The position numbers were made by a program, and so were the translations under genes. A stretch of DNA of 64,000 nt from Sphaerisporangium rubeum (GTDB taxonomy: Bacteria > Actinomycetota > Actinomycetes > Streptosporangiales > Streptosporangiaceae): positions 1,240,001 through 1,304,000 of the forward strand of contig NZ_JACHIU010000001.1 of NCBI RefSeq assembly GCF_014207705.1, written 5' to 3'. The notes beneath the pieces are model-generated. The model worked only from the letters and a program-made list of their open reading frames with translations. It was not told the DNA's origin and did no database searches. Of the stretch, positions 25,659 to 34,525 are shown one piece after another; the stretch's first letter is position 1; each line of letters starts with the position of its first letter.

Positions 25659-26096
25659 ATGACCGGTTCCTACGGGTGGGATCTGGCGATCGGCATCGTG
25701 GCCGCGCTGCTGCTCACCTGGCTCGCGTTGGTCCTGGCCCTGGCGGTGCTGCGACCCCGAGGCGGCTTGCTCCGTGAGGCACTGCGGATGCTGCCTGATG
25801 TACTGCGCCTGGTCCGTCGCCTGGCCGCCGACAAAACGCTTCCCCGCGGAATCCGCATCCGGCTGGGCCTCCTCCTGGCCTACCTGGCGATACCGATCGA
25901 CCTGATCCCCGACTTCATCCCGGTCCTCGGCTACGCCGACGACGCCATCATCGTCACCGCGGTCCTCCGTTCCGTCGTACGCCGCGCGGGCCTGCCGGCC
26001 GTACGCGCTCACTGGCCCGGCACCGACGAGGGCTTCGCCGCCCTGACCCGGCTGACCGGCCTGAGCAAGGCAACCGACCCCGGCCGATCGCAGTAA
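25659..26096 (+). CDS. YkvA/DUF1232 family membrane protein
   Basis: A 145-aa protein with a first transmembrane helix (AIGIVAALLLTWLALVLALAVL) and the DUF1232 core AYLAIPIDLIPDFIPVLGYADDAIIV. Members are small membrane proteins of unknown role. ATG 25659 is chosen with GGGGAG just upstream (short spacing); a 14-codon longer start is possible. The last 88 bp overlap the convergent Lnt-like gene. Confidence 0.82.
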   Translation: MTGSYGWDLAIGIVAALLLTWLALVLALAVLRPRGGLLREALRMLPDVLRLVRRLAADKTLPRGIRIRLGLLLAYLAIPIDLIPDFIPVLGYADDAIIVTAVLRSVVRRAGLPAVRAHWPGTDEGFAALTRLTGLSKATDPGRSQ

Positions 26097-27520
26097 CAGA
26101 GAGCCCGTGCCCCCCTCATCGAGGCGGAGCGGATGAACGGCATCGAACCCGCGCCGCCACCGGTGGAGTGCGGTGACGCCGTCCGTATCGGCGAAGGCGA
26201 TGACCCGCCGGCCGGGCTCGCCGTGACCGAATTGGAGAAGGACTTCTTCCGGGCCGCCGCACCGAGTGCGAGCAGCAGCAACCCCGCCGAAACCCATGCG
26301 GCCCAGTCTCCCAGGCTGGTGTAGACAGTGGTCGCACCCTCCTGAGGCAGGGTGGCCGTGACCGTGGTCATGCCCGTCATGCCGGTGCGGCGCTCGGTCA
26401 CGATCCGGCCGCGGTCGTCGCTGACGGTGAGCAGTCCCTCGCGTGCGGCGCGGGCCACCGTCAGGCCGTTCTCCACGCCGCGCACCACCGCCATGCGGCT
26501 GTGCAGCCACGCGTCCTCGTCGAAGTCCCAGGCCGGCGCGAGCAGGGCGGCGGCGCCGGCTTTGCCGTACTCCCTGACCAGGCCGGGGAAGTCCAGGTCC
26601 TTGCAGATGATGAGGCCGATCCGATGGCCGTCGAGGAAGGCCAGGCCCGTGCCGGGCCGGTACCCGCGTTCCACTCCGGGGATCATGTGGTGCTTGTCGT
26701 AGCGCACGCCGGAGGGGTAGCTCACCGCGCTGTTGGTCTCCATGGCGATCCCCGCGACCACCTCCACCCCCGGCCGGGCGAACGGCAGGTCGGCGGTCGT
26801 GAAAACCTTCTCGGGCAGCACCACGATCTCCGCGCCGCGGGCCACGGCGGCGTCCACGGCTTCGCCGTACCGGCGGACGGGGTCCTCGGAGTCGTCCGTC
26901 GCGACCAGCGCGACCTTCCGTCCTCCGGTGTCGGCAGGCGTCGCGAGCCGGACGAAGCCATGGCCGAGTGTGAACGCGACCAGCACACCCGAGACCACCG
27001 CCGCGCGTGGCCGTGGAACCGCGACCGAAGCGGGGACGAACAGCAGGAGGAAGGTGATGCCCCAGACCCCGGTGACCGAGGTGATCTGCAGGACGGGCAG
27101 GACGTCGGCCTGCGTGTACGCCAGGCTCCACCAGGCGCCGTGCGGTGCGGCGAGATTCATGACGTACTCGGCGGTGACCCAGACGGCAGGTACGGCTGAC
27201 GCCGCCAGGAACGGCCTGCCGCGCACGATCAGCGTGCGGAAGAGCAGTACGCCTGAGCCGTAACAGAGCGCGGGGCCGACGATGAGGCCGGCGGCCAGCA
27301 CCGGTGGCATCTCCAGGGGCCCGGTGAAGTACGGCCACATCTGGGCCTGGCCGATGAGCCAGACCAGGGTCCCTGCGGCGAAAGCCGTACCCCTGCTCTC
27401 CTTGCGGGCCAGGAACAGGACGGGGAGCGGCGCGAGCCACGTGAGCCACCAGACGGGGTGGAGACCGGTGCCGAAGTGCGTCAGGACGGCGGAGGCGAGA
27501 GTGAGAAGGATGCGTCGCAT
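26009..27520 (-). CDS. Apolipoprotein N-acyltransferase-like membrane protein with nitrilase domain
   Basis: A 503-aa protein with about seven N-terminal helices, then a carbon-nitrogen hydrolase domain with the triad elements VVLPEKVF (Glu), YDKHHMIPG (Lys) and LIICKDLDFP (Cys), and a final helix (SAGLLLLALGAAA). Lnt adds the third acyl chain to lipoproteins; actinomycete paralogues may do this or act on other lipids. After the last helix an unusual Ser/Arg-rich tail of about 70 residues runs antisense to the DUF1232 gene. The functional C-terminus may be shorter. Confidence 0.8.
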   Translation of the reverse strand: MRRILLTLASAVLTHFGTGLHPVWWLTWLAPLPVLFLARKESRGTAFAAGTLVWLIGQAQMWPYFTGPLEMPPVLAAGLIVGPALCYGSGVLLFRTLIVRGRPFLAASAVPAVWVTAEYVMNLAAPHGAWWSLAYTQADVLPVLQITSVTGVWGITFLLLFVPASVAVPRPRAAVVSGVLVAFTLGHGFVRLATPADTGGRKVALVATDDSEDPVRRYGEAVDAAVARGAEIVVLPEKVFTTADLPFARPGVEVVAGIAMETNSAVSYPSGVRYDKHHMIPGVERGYRPGTGLAFLDGHRIGLIICKDLDFPGLVREYGKAGAAALLAPAWDFDEDAWLHSRMAVVRGVENGLTVARAAREGLLTVSDDRGRIVTERRTGMTGMTTVTATLPQEGATTVYTSLGDWAAWVSAGLLLLALGAAARKKSFSNSVTASPAGGSSPSPIRTASPHSTGGGAGSMPFIRSASMRGARALCYCDRPGSVALLRPVSRVRAAKPSSVPGQ

Positions 27521-27555
27521 GCCGATGATCGTGCTTCCCCCACCCCGCCGGCGCG

Positions 27556-28251
27556 TCAGTCGCGGCGGTGATTCCCGTCGTCACTCCTACCGGCGACCAC
27601 CAGCCCGGACTCGTAGGCGAGCACCACGGCCTGGACCCGGTCCCGCAGGTCCAGCTTGGTGAGCACGCGGCTGACGTGTGTCTTGACCGTGTGCTCGGTG
27701 ACCACGAGCGCGGCGGCGATCTCCGCGTTCGACAAACCCTGCGCGACCAGCCTCAGCGTCTCGCGCTCGCGTGCGGTCAGTACGTCCAGCCTGGCCGTCA
27801 GCCGGGGGGCGACACCGTGGGCGGGTCTGCGCACCAGGTCCTCAAGCAGCCTCCTGGTCGCCGCCGGGGCCAGCAGCGCCTCACCCGAGGCGACGGTACG
27901 GACGGCGTGAGCCAGCTCGTCACGCCGCATGTCCTTCAGCAGGAAACCGCTCGCTCCGGCCCGCACCGCGTCGTACACGTACTCGTCGAGATCGAACATG
28001 GTCAGCACCAGCACCTTGGCGGCGGTGGTGGCGCAGATGTCCCTGGTCGCCTCGATGCCGTCCCTGCCCGGCATGCGCACGTCCATCAGGACCACATCCG
28101 GCCGGAGCCGCCTGGCCGCGGCGACCGCCTCCTCGCCGTCGGCGGCCTCACCGACCACCTCCATGTCCGGCTGAGCCCCCAGGATCAGCCCGAACGCCGC
28201 GCGGAAGAGGTCTTGGTCGTCGGCGATGAGCACCCGCAACATGCGGGCCAT
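27556..28251 (-). CDS. NarL/LuxR-family response regulator
   Basis: A 231-aa regulator. Its receiver domain has the acidic pair in LIADDQDL and the phospho-Asp in VVLMDVRMPGRDG, Thr in VLVLTMFD and Lys in GFLLKDM. The C-terminal LuxR HTH is LTARERETLRLVAQGLSN to HTVKTHVSRVLTKL. It forms a two-component system with the histidine kinase encoded immediately upstream. Confidence 0.93.
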   Translation of the reverse strand: MARMLRVLIADDQDLFRAAFGLILGAQPDMEVVGEAADGEEAVAAARRLRPDVVLMDVRMPGRDGIEATRDICATTAAKVLVLTMFDLDEYVYDAVRAGASGFLLKDMRRDELAHAVRTVASGEALLAPAATRRLLEDLVRRPAHGVAPRLTARLDVLTARERETLRLVAQGLSNAEIAAALVVTEHTVKTHVSRVLTKLDLRDRVQAVVLAYESGLVVAGRSDDGNHRRD

Positions 28252-29384
28252 TCAAGCGGAAATTCGGCTCTCACCGTGAACCCCCCGCTTCGTCCCGCCT
28301 CGGTCCTGAGCGTCCCTCCGCATGCCGCCACCCGCTCCCGCATCCCCACCAGCCCGTACCCACCACGCTCACCCGGCCCTCGTCCGTCGTCGGTGATCTC
28401 CACCGTGAGGCGCTCCCTCCAGATCAGAGCGAGGTGTACGGCACGCGTACCGGCGTGCTTGCGCACATTGGTGAGCGCCTCCTGAACGATCCGGTAGACC
28501 GCGGCCTCAACGCTTCCGGCGACCGGCCGTGGCGTACCAGAGGTCGTGCTCACCACATCCAGACCGCTGCGTTCGAGCAGCACGGGGAGGTTGACCAGAC
28601 GCGGCTGGAACAGCGACTCGCTCAGACGCTCGCCGGCATGACCGCACACCGGCCGGCCGCCTTCGCCAGGGCTGCGCAGCGTGGTGAGCACCTCCCGGAG
28701 CTCGTCCAGCGCGCCTCTCCCCACGTCGGCGATCGCATCGAAAACCGCTTCGGCCTTCCCCGGGTCGCCCCGCACCACCACCGGCCCGGCCTCGGCCTGA
28801 ACCACCATCAGCCCAACCGAATGGGTGATGATGTCATGCATGTCGCGCGCGATCCGAGTACGTTCCTCAGCCGCCGCCGCGATGTGCTCCTGCTCCAGCC
28901 GCCGCGCACGCTCGATGAGCTCAGCGGCTCGCGAGCGGCTGGCCCTCACACTGGTACCCAGTGCGTAGGCGGCCACGAAAGCCGTCCCCACCAGCCGGTA
29001 GGTCTCGCCGTTCTCCCCCGGCACCACCAACGAGATCCCCACAGCCACCACGATCGCCGGAACCGCCACCAACCTCTTCCACGTGGGACTCAGCTCGGCG
29101 ATCGTATAAACGGCAAGCAGCGGCCCGAACGGCAGCAACGGCTTCTCCCACATCACCAACACCGACATGGCCGCCCCGACCACCACCGCCACCACCATCG
29201 GCGCACGTCTGCGCCACCCCACCGGCACCGACGCCAGCAGCCCCAGCCCGATGATCCACCACGGACTGGGCTCAGGCAGCAGAAGCGGCACCACCGTAGC
29301 CAGCACCACACCCGCCGCGAGCACTCCATCGACAGCCCTGTCGGTCCGTCCAGCTGCAAACATCCGCCTATTATCTGGATCCAT
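28185..29384 (-). CDS. Sensor histidine kinase (NarX/DesK subfamily)
   Basis: A membrane kinase of about 399 aa. It has several N-terminal helices (GVLAAGVVLATVVPLLL to GTAFVAAYALGTSV), the dimerisation box ERTRIARDMHDIITHSVG with the phospho-His, and the ATPase with N-box VQEALTNVRKHAG and G-box GGYGLVGMRERV. I place the start at ATG 29384 (G-rich site before it); 29417 is an alternative. The frame runs 67 nt into the response regulator gene, giving an odd Cys/Ser-rich tail. This is translational coupling, or a lost stop codon. Confidence 0.87.
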   Translation of the reverse strand: MDPDNRRMFAAGRTDRAVDGVLAAGVVLATVVPLLLPEPSPWWIIGLGLLASVPVGWRRRAPMVVAVVVGAAMSVLVMWEKPLLPFGPLLAVYTIAELSPTWKRLVAVPAIVVAVGISLVVPGENGETYRLVGTAFVAAYALGTSVRASRSRAAELIERARRLEQEHIAAAAEERTRIARDMHDIITHSVGLMVVQAEAGPVVVRGDPGKAEAVFDAIADVGRGALDELREVLTTLRSPGEGGRPVCGHAGERLSESLFQPRLVNLPVLLERSGLDVVSTTSGTPRPVAGSVEAAVYRIVQEALTNVRKHAGTRAVHLALIWRERLTVEITDDGRGPGERGGYGLVGMRERVAACGGTLRTEAGRSGGFTVRAEFPLEWPACCGCSSPTTKTSSARRSG

Positions 29385-29481
29385 CCCCCCGCCGCCCTCA
29401 CTCCCAGGAGTGATCATCCGTTACGAGCCGGTCCGGTGCGGCGGGCGATTCCCCCCGCTGTGTGTGGAGCGGGTGACCCGG

Positions 29482-30219
29482 TCAGGTGCCGAAGCCGACC
29501 GCGAAGGCCTGCCGCAGGTAGCCCCAGACCTGCGTGGTCAGCACACCGCGGGTGGCGGCCTCGGGTCCTTTCCGCTCGATGCGGGCATAGATCGACGACA
29601 TCATGGCCGGTTCCCCCGCCGCCATGTCCCGAATCACCGCGGCCCATCGCCGTGCCAACTCCTGTACAGCCGAATCGGCCGGGTCCGTTCCACCGTCGAT
29701 ATGCGCCTGGAGCTCGGCGACGATCTCCGTCCCCTGTCGCCGCCATCCAGCGAACCTGTCGGGGAATCCAGGCTCCAGGTGTCGCTCTTTCGCCTGCGCC
29801 AACTGCTCGGACGTGAAGTCGTTCGCCTGCACCAGTGCCTCCATGGCGTCAATGAGTTGGTCGATGGACGGCTCGGTGGCCCGCAGGATGACCTGAAGCA
29901 ATGCCGTGAGCCGGGTACGCAGGTGCCGATGCGTCTCGATGGTTCGCTCGACGTGAGCGAGTTGGGCATGTACGGCCGAACCGAAGTCCTGAAGGTCGCC
30001 GTCGAGCGAATCGGCGATATGGGCCAGCGGCATCCCCAACTGGCGTAACGCGAGGATCCGGTACAACCGGCGGACATCGCTGTCCGTGTACAGCCGATAC
30101 CCGGCGTGCGTTCGCAGCGTCGGCACCAGCAACCCGATCTGATCGAAATGATGCAGAGCTCGGACAGTGAGCCCCGTCACCGCGGCCAGGTCACCGATCT
30201 TCCAGGTTCGCTCGTCCAT
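29482..30219 (-). CDS. MerR-family regulator, TipA-like
   Basis: A 245-aa regulator: MerR HTH (WKIGDLAAVTGLTVRALHHF), a second HTH region (LYTDSDVRRLYRILALRQLG), a dimerisation coiled coil and a C-terminal TipAS-like domain (FTSEQLAQAKERH). TipA proteins sense thiopeptide-like drugs through that domain; the ligand here is unknown. The start ATG 30219 begins the conserved HTH. The gene sits just downstream of a MerR-type promoter with a perfect dyad, so it is probably autoregulated. Confidence 0.87.
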   Translation of the reverse strand: MDERTWKIGDLAAVTGLTVRALHHFDQIGLLVPTLRTHAGYRLYTDSDVRRLYRILALRQLGMPLAHIADSLDGDLQDFGSAVHAQLAHVERTIETHRHLRTRLTALLQVILRATEPSIDQLIDAMEALVQANDFTSEQLAQAKERHLEPGFPDRFAGWRRQGTEIVAELQAHIDGGTDPADSAVQELARRWAAVIRDMAAGEPAMMSSIYARIERKGPEAATRGVLTTQVWGYLRQAFAVGFGT

Positions 30220-30243
30220 GTGATCACCCGAACAGACGCTATT

Positions 30244-30262
30244 GCCTGACGCGACGTCAGGC
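30244..30262 (-). promoter_or_regulatory. MerR-type operator/promoter
   Basis: GCCTGACG-CGA-CGTCAGGC is a perfect 19-bp dyad. On the minus strand it lies between a -35-like TTGTGC and a -10-like TAGCGT separated by 19 bp, the over-long spacer typical of MerR-activated promoters. It is 25 bp from the regulator start. Confidence 0.75.
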
Positions 30263-30378
30263 ACAAGACCCGTTCTGTCCGCACCTGGTGTCATCAAGGT
30301 GATTCCGCGGGCACTTACAGCGGTTCGAATGAGGACAGGTTCGTCTTCCTGGCCGCCGACGGAGCGGCGCGGCCGGCG

Positions 30379-30852
30379 TCAGTTCGCGGGGGTCGTCCAC
30401 TCCACGAGCGGCGGGCGGACCGACGCGCACAACGGCTGACGCTTGGCGTCCGTCAGCCCCAGCCGTGCCACCAGAACGCCACCGGCCACGGCCCGCTCCA
30501 GCACGTCCGCGGGGATCGCCTCCAGCCACAGCTTCGCCCGCCGGAACATCGAGAACACCCCGGCCTCGTCGACCGTCCCCCACGACAGGTAGACAAACCG
30601 GCCACCAGGCCGGCCTTGCACGAACGGGCCACGCAGATCCCAACCGGATTCCGTGCGGATCGCGGTCACCTCCAACTCCCACAAAACCGAGGAGGCATCC
30701 GCAGCCGTCAGGCCGAGCATCTCACCGGTGCCACCCCGCCGCTGCACGCCGACATGAATATTGGAGTAACCGGGGAACCCGGGTGCCTGTTCGCACTCCC
30801 GGCCTGGCAGTTCGGATCCTTCGATGAAGATCAGCACTCCATCATCATGCAC
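30379..30852 (-). CDS. DUF5990-like protein
   Basis: A 157-aa protein. Its pattern LIFIEGSELPGRECEQAPG, NIHVGVQRRG, LRGPFVQGRPGGRFVYLSWG matches my memory of the actinomycete DUF5990 family, whose function is unknown. No signal peptide or membrane helix is seen. It stands alone between the MerR gene and a membrane-anchored hypothetical. Confidence 0.7.
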   Translation of the reverse strand: MHDDGVLIFIEGSELPGRECEQAPGFPGYSNIHVGVQRRGGTGEMLGLTAADASSVLWELEVTAIRTESGWDLRGPFVQGRPGGRFVYLSWGTVDEAGVFSMFRRAKLWLEAIPADVLERAVAGGVLVARLGLTDAKRQPLCASVRPPLVEWTTPAN

Positions 30853-31035
30853 GCCGTCCGTCGACGAGACAGCAGAGTTCGCGCCATACGCGGGAGGATC
30901 CGGGGCACCGTGTCGGCGACGCCGGCGGCGGACTCACCCGGCCGCTCAGTCCACCGACGAGGACGTCCAGTGCGTACCCAGGGCCCGTCCGTATGCCGCC
31001 TGGCGGATCGACACCAGGGACCCGCCGTCGCAGTG

Positions 31036-31692
31036 TCACGAGGAATCAGTAGGGCACTTCGTGTAGGGAACATCGCCGAGATCGGGAAAGCCCGGCAGGT
31101 CGGCGCTGCTGGAACGGTTCTCCTGTGTGTAGCGGACGGTGAAGAAGACCGGAAGCGGTGCCGGGCAGGGGACGAGGACATCGAAGGTGACCGTCAACCA
31201 GGTCGTGGCGCCGGCCGGCAGGAGATGGCCGTCGCCGGTGGCCGGGGGTGACAGCTGACCGCAACCGCCCCACGTCGCGGCCGTCGCGCTGAGCCCGCGA
31301 AGAGGGAGGACCGGCAGCACCTGGCGCAGGGTCACGGTGGTCGCCGACTGATTGACGATCTCTATGCCGAGTTGCAATCGGTCCTCAACCTGGACCGAGC
31401 AGCGTTTGCTGGTCCAGGTGATCGGCTCGGCGACGGCCGAGGCGGTCGACGACGGCGACGCACCCGGTGCCGGAGTGGCGGCGCGGTTCCCGCTGCCGAC
31501 CAGGTAGCCCGTCGTAGCGGCCGCGACGACGAGGAGCAGGACAAGACCGGTCGCGATCCTCGGCGGCAGACGTAAAGACCCCACAGGCCCCGACTCGATG
31601 ACGTCCGCGTCTCCTGGACCGGACCGAACCGACGCACCCGCCGCCTGGGGGTCCGATCTCGGATCAGGCCGGTCGGCATCCCGCGCCTCCAT
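31036..31692 (-). CDS. Hypothetical single-pass membrane protein
   Basis: A 218-aa protein with a charged Pro/Asp-rich cytoplasmic N-terminus (about 45 residues), one membrane helix (ATGLVLLLVVAAATTGYLVG), a Ser/Ala/Pro linker and an exported beta-rich domain with four Cys (KRCSVQV, GGCGQL, VPCPAP, TKCPTDSS) that probably form disulfides. Family not recognised. Confidence 0.7.
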   Translation of the reverse strand: MEARDADRPDPRSDPQAAGASVRSGPGDADVIESGPVGSLRLPPRIATGLVLLLVVAAATTGYLVGSGNRAATPAPGASPSSTASAVAEPITWTSKRCSVQVEDRLQLGIEIVNQSATTVTLRQVLPVLPLRGLSATAATWGGCGQLSPPATGDGHLLPAGATTWLTVTFDVLVPCPAPLPVFFTVRYTQENRSSSADLPGFPDLGDVPYTKCPTDSS

Positions 31693-32051
31693 GAATCGAT
31701 CCTAGGCCGTTCGCCGCCGCGTGGACGACCGTGTCACTTCCCTGAAGCGCGCCCGAACGCCGGCCGACGACTGTGGCCGGCGGCACACCGCCACCGGAAT
31801 CGAGCCGAACCACGCCAGGCGGCTCGACACCGAGCCTGGTCCGTCCAAGCGGAGGTACCTCGACCTGAGAGGAGACGCTCAATCGGCATGACGTTCAGAA
31901 GAAGCGAATCACACAACCCGCGACGCGTCAGTGTCTGGAGCGTCTCACGGCTAAGAGAATGTGCGTCGGCGGGTACTTGAGAAGTTCAGTCACCGAAGGT
32001 TTCCTGAGGCCGGGACCTTTCATTGCGGTCGGCGCGAGTCGGGAGAGACCC
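31693..32051. other. Intergenic stretch without recognisable gene
   Basis: Separates two divergently transcribed genes and should hold both promoters. I see no RNA gene, repeat or convincing coding frame. Confidence 0.5.
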
Positions 32052-32960
32052 ATGACTGGACAGAGGGAGCACGGTCTGGTTTCCCGCATGGTCGCGGTGC
32101 TGGCGTTGCTGGCGATGATGTACGCGGCGGTGGTCGGGGCGGCGCTGGTGGCCGGCGTCAGCTGGCTGCTCGTGGTGCCGGTCGTGGTACTGGTGGTTCT
32201 GTCGCAGTGGTGGGCAGCCGACTGGCTCGCACGCGATCTGACCGGAGCTCGGATCGTGTCGGCCCGCGACGAGCCGGGACTGCACGACGTGCTGAACCGT
32301 CTGTGCGCGCTGAACGATGTGACCAGGCCACGAGTGGCCGTCAGCCCCGATCCTGTCCCCAACGCGTTCACTCTGGGTCGCTCCGAACGGCACACCACCA
32401 TCGTGGTGACCCAGGGCCTTCTGGATCTGCTGGAGCCTGACGAGCTCAGCACGGCCCTGGCACACGAAGTCGCGCACATCCGTCACCGAGACGTGGCGAT
32501 CATGACACTGGCCAGTTCGCTCGCCATCGCCATGACCTGGGGTGCGCGGATCGCTCGCGATTTCGTGCGGAGGAACTCCAAACCGGCCCCTCTTCGCCAG
32601 GAACTCCTGGACATTCCTGTCGCGATACTGCTGGCGGTGTCCTATCCGCTGATCATCATGCTCGGACTGTGCAGTCTGCTGGTGCAACTGCCGCTGAGGG
32701 CCCTGGGCCGCTACCGGGAACTGGCTGCCGACCATGACGCGGCCGTGCAGACCAGACAGCCCGCGTTGCTGGCCGCGACCCTGCTCAAGATCGGCAACAC
32801 CGGCATGCCTCGCCGTCCCGATCTGCGCGCCACCTCACGCGTCCCCGTGACCGGCCTCGTCGCGGCCAAGCCCGTCAGCCTGGCCTGGTGGTCCACTCAC
32901 CCGACGATCACCAAGCGCGTCGACCACCTCACCACGCTGAGCGACACGACCACCCTCTGA
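32052..32960 (+). CDS. M48-family zinc metalloprotease (HtpX-like)
   Basis: A 302-aa membrane peptidase. Two N-terminal helices (MVAVLALLAMMYAAVVGAAL; LLVVPVVVLVVL) precede the catalytic ALAHEVAHIRHRD (HExxH), with the downstream zinc Glu in YRELAADHDA. Further helices lie between (IPVAILLAVSYPLIIMLGL). HtpX-type enzymes degrade damaged membrane proteins. ATG 32052 is chosen because the conserved part begins there. It is the last intact gene before the degraded integration hotspot. Confidence 0.88.
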   Translation: MTGQREHGLVSRMVAVLALLAMMYAAVVGAALVAGVSWLLVVPVVVLVVLSQWWAADWLARDLTGARIVSARDEPGLHDVLNRLCALNDVTRPRVAVSPDPVPNAFTLGRSERHTTIVVTQGLLDLLEPDELSTALAHEVAHIRHRDVAIMTLASSLAIAMTWGARIARDFVRRNSKPAPLRQELLDIPVAILLAVSYPLIIMLGLCSLLVQLPLRALGRYRELAADHDAAVQTRQPALLAATLLKIGNTGMPRRPDLRATSRVPVTGLVAAKPVSLAWWSTHPTITKRVDHLTTLSDTTTL

Positions 32961-33008
32961 CATCCCCCAGTGCACGACGGCTCGGCACCGCCGCCAGGCT
33001 CCTGGCCA

Positions 33009-33079
33009 CGCTGCTCCTTGAGGCCGTTTCTGGTCTGGACGGGCGGAACTATCAACGTCCGGAGAAGTGCAGCGGGTGA
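33009..33079 (+). pseudogene. 3' remnant of an NYN-nuclease gene
   Basis: Translates as LLLEAVSGLDGRNYQRPEKCSG and a stop, matching the C-terminus LLPEAVPGPDGRIYQRPEKWSG of the intact gene at 49725-50417. As in that gene, the stop lies in the tRNA-Gly-like core that follows. It is therefore the eroded right end of an earlier integrated element. Confidence 0.75.
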
Positions 33080-33111
33080 CGGGAATCGAACTGCGCTGTC
33101 AGCTTGGGAAG
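33071..33111 (+). repeat. Degenerate tRNA-Gly attachment core (att1)
   Basis: AGCGGGTGACGGGAATCGAA followed by CTGCGCTGTCAGCTTGGGAAG matches the 43-bp core at 63506-63548 except for a small deletion and substitution. It is the most eroded and most distal copy. Confidence 0.8.
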
Positions 33112-33500
33112 CCTTTCAGGATCAAGCTGCCTAAAGCTAAAAAAACGCTGATCTCGGCGTATGCGGGTGGAGTCACCGTGAGTCCCGTTGCTTCCCGCTG
33201 ATCTCCAACCGAACGGGCACCCAGGCACGCTCTGACCTTCCGATCGCGGCTGGACCGTACAGCCGAACCGCCAGATATTCGGATGGACGCGTTATCCGGA
33301 GGTGGCCGAGAATCCAGCAGATGACCCCCATGCCTTTTGTCTTATCGGTGCCGGTGACGTAGACGGGGAGCTCGTCGCCTACCGCACCACCGACGTCTTC
33401 GTTCTGCCCGTCCCCTTGGCAGCGAGCAAAGAATCTTGTTCACTTTCTCGTGCTTCCGACTGCACATGTGACAACTCTTAACACTGCCCCTGGCCATCTT
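33112..33500. other. Non-coding debris after att1
   Basis: A mixed, relatively AT-rich stretch with an A7-like run near 33140. No gene, complete IS end or RNA is recognised. Confidence 0.4.
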
Positions 33501-33815
33501 ATGGCTGAGCTGTTCGATGTGCAGGAATGCGCACGCCGTCTCAATTTGTCCCTGAACACCGTCAAGCGCTCCGTCCGCACCCGTGAGCCCGAGGCCCTGC
33601 GCCGCGCTCCGCGCTACCGGCCCACCCTCGTCGATCCCTACCGCGACCACCTGCGCCAGCGGCGCGCCGCCGAGCCGGCCGTCCCCGGTCCTCCGATTGT
33701 TCCGTGAGATCCGGGTACACGGGCAGTCTCAACCTGCTCTACCGCTACATCACCCAAGGCCGGGCCGAGGGTGATCGGAGCCCGTCATCACGCCACGCCG
33801 TCTGGCCCGGCTCCT
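33501..33815 (+). pseudogene. ISL3-family transposase fragment, frameshifted
   Basis: MAELFDVQECARRLNLSLNTVKR and RRAPRYRPTLVDPYRDHLRQ are typical of the ISL3 transposase mid-region HTH. After VPGPPIVP the frame shifts, and similarity continues as EIR-GYTGSLNLLYRYITQGRAEG in the next frame, then ends. Neither the DDE catalytic part nor terminal repeats are present. Confidence 0.75.
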
Positions 33816-34083
33816 GCTCGGATGCACGACTTCCCCAGGTTACACAAGTGTTAATACATAACGTTCCGGTAACCAGGAAAGGGGGTGGCTGAAGTGCACA
33901 GATGTGAGGGATGCCAACTCGTTACGGAGCTGAGGGGTGTACGGTCCGACATCGCCGTGTTACAACTCCTGATTAGTTCTCGGAGACAAACAGGGCAGGT
34001 GGTGCGGGTGGCGTACAAACCGCCCTTCATCCGTGCCCCGGGCGGCGCTCCGCCGGCGGGTCCCGACATCGCCAGAAGCCTGT

Positions 34084-34406
34084 CCTCTGGCGACCGGCGC
34101 ATGATGATGGCGGTGGCACAGGTCGGTGAGTGGCTCGGGCTCGGTGGCTCGATCCTGGCCAACCTGTTCAACCCGCGAGTGATCGTCATCGGACGCTATT
34201 TCGCCTCGCTGGCCCCGTGGCTGCTGCCACAAGCACACGACCAACTGCGACGGCTCACGGTAGCCGCTCCAGCGGCCCAGTGCCGATTCGTCGCCTCCAC
34301 GCTCGGCTTCGGCGCCGCTTCCCGTGGCGCGGCGAGCATGGTGATCAGCCACATCATCGCAGACCCGACCACGATCATGGGTTTACCCAGGCCGGCACCT
34401 GACTGA
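34084..34406 (+). pseudogene. C-terminal fragment of a ROK-family regulator/kinase
   Basis: SGDRRMMMAVAQVGEWLGLGGSILANLFNPRVIVIGRYF and the STLGFGAASRGAASMV segment match the last about 105 residues of ROK proteins (sugar-responsive repressors). The upstream part of the frame (from 33885) is unrelated, so the DNA-binding and sugar-kinase N-terminal parts are missing. It probably once controlled the sugar-related genes that follow. Confidence 0.7.
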
Positions 34407-34525
34407 CGGCCTCACAGACCTGGAGACGGCACCCTCCAGCAACCGCAATATCCGTTACCACCATGTGGCAATAAGCGCGGCGGCGCGCGCCTTGCCTGAC
34501 ATCCCCCCAGTCAGGAAGGCTTTTC

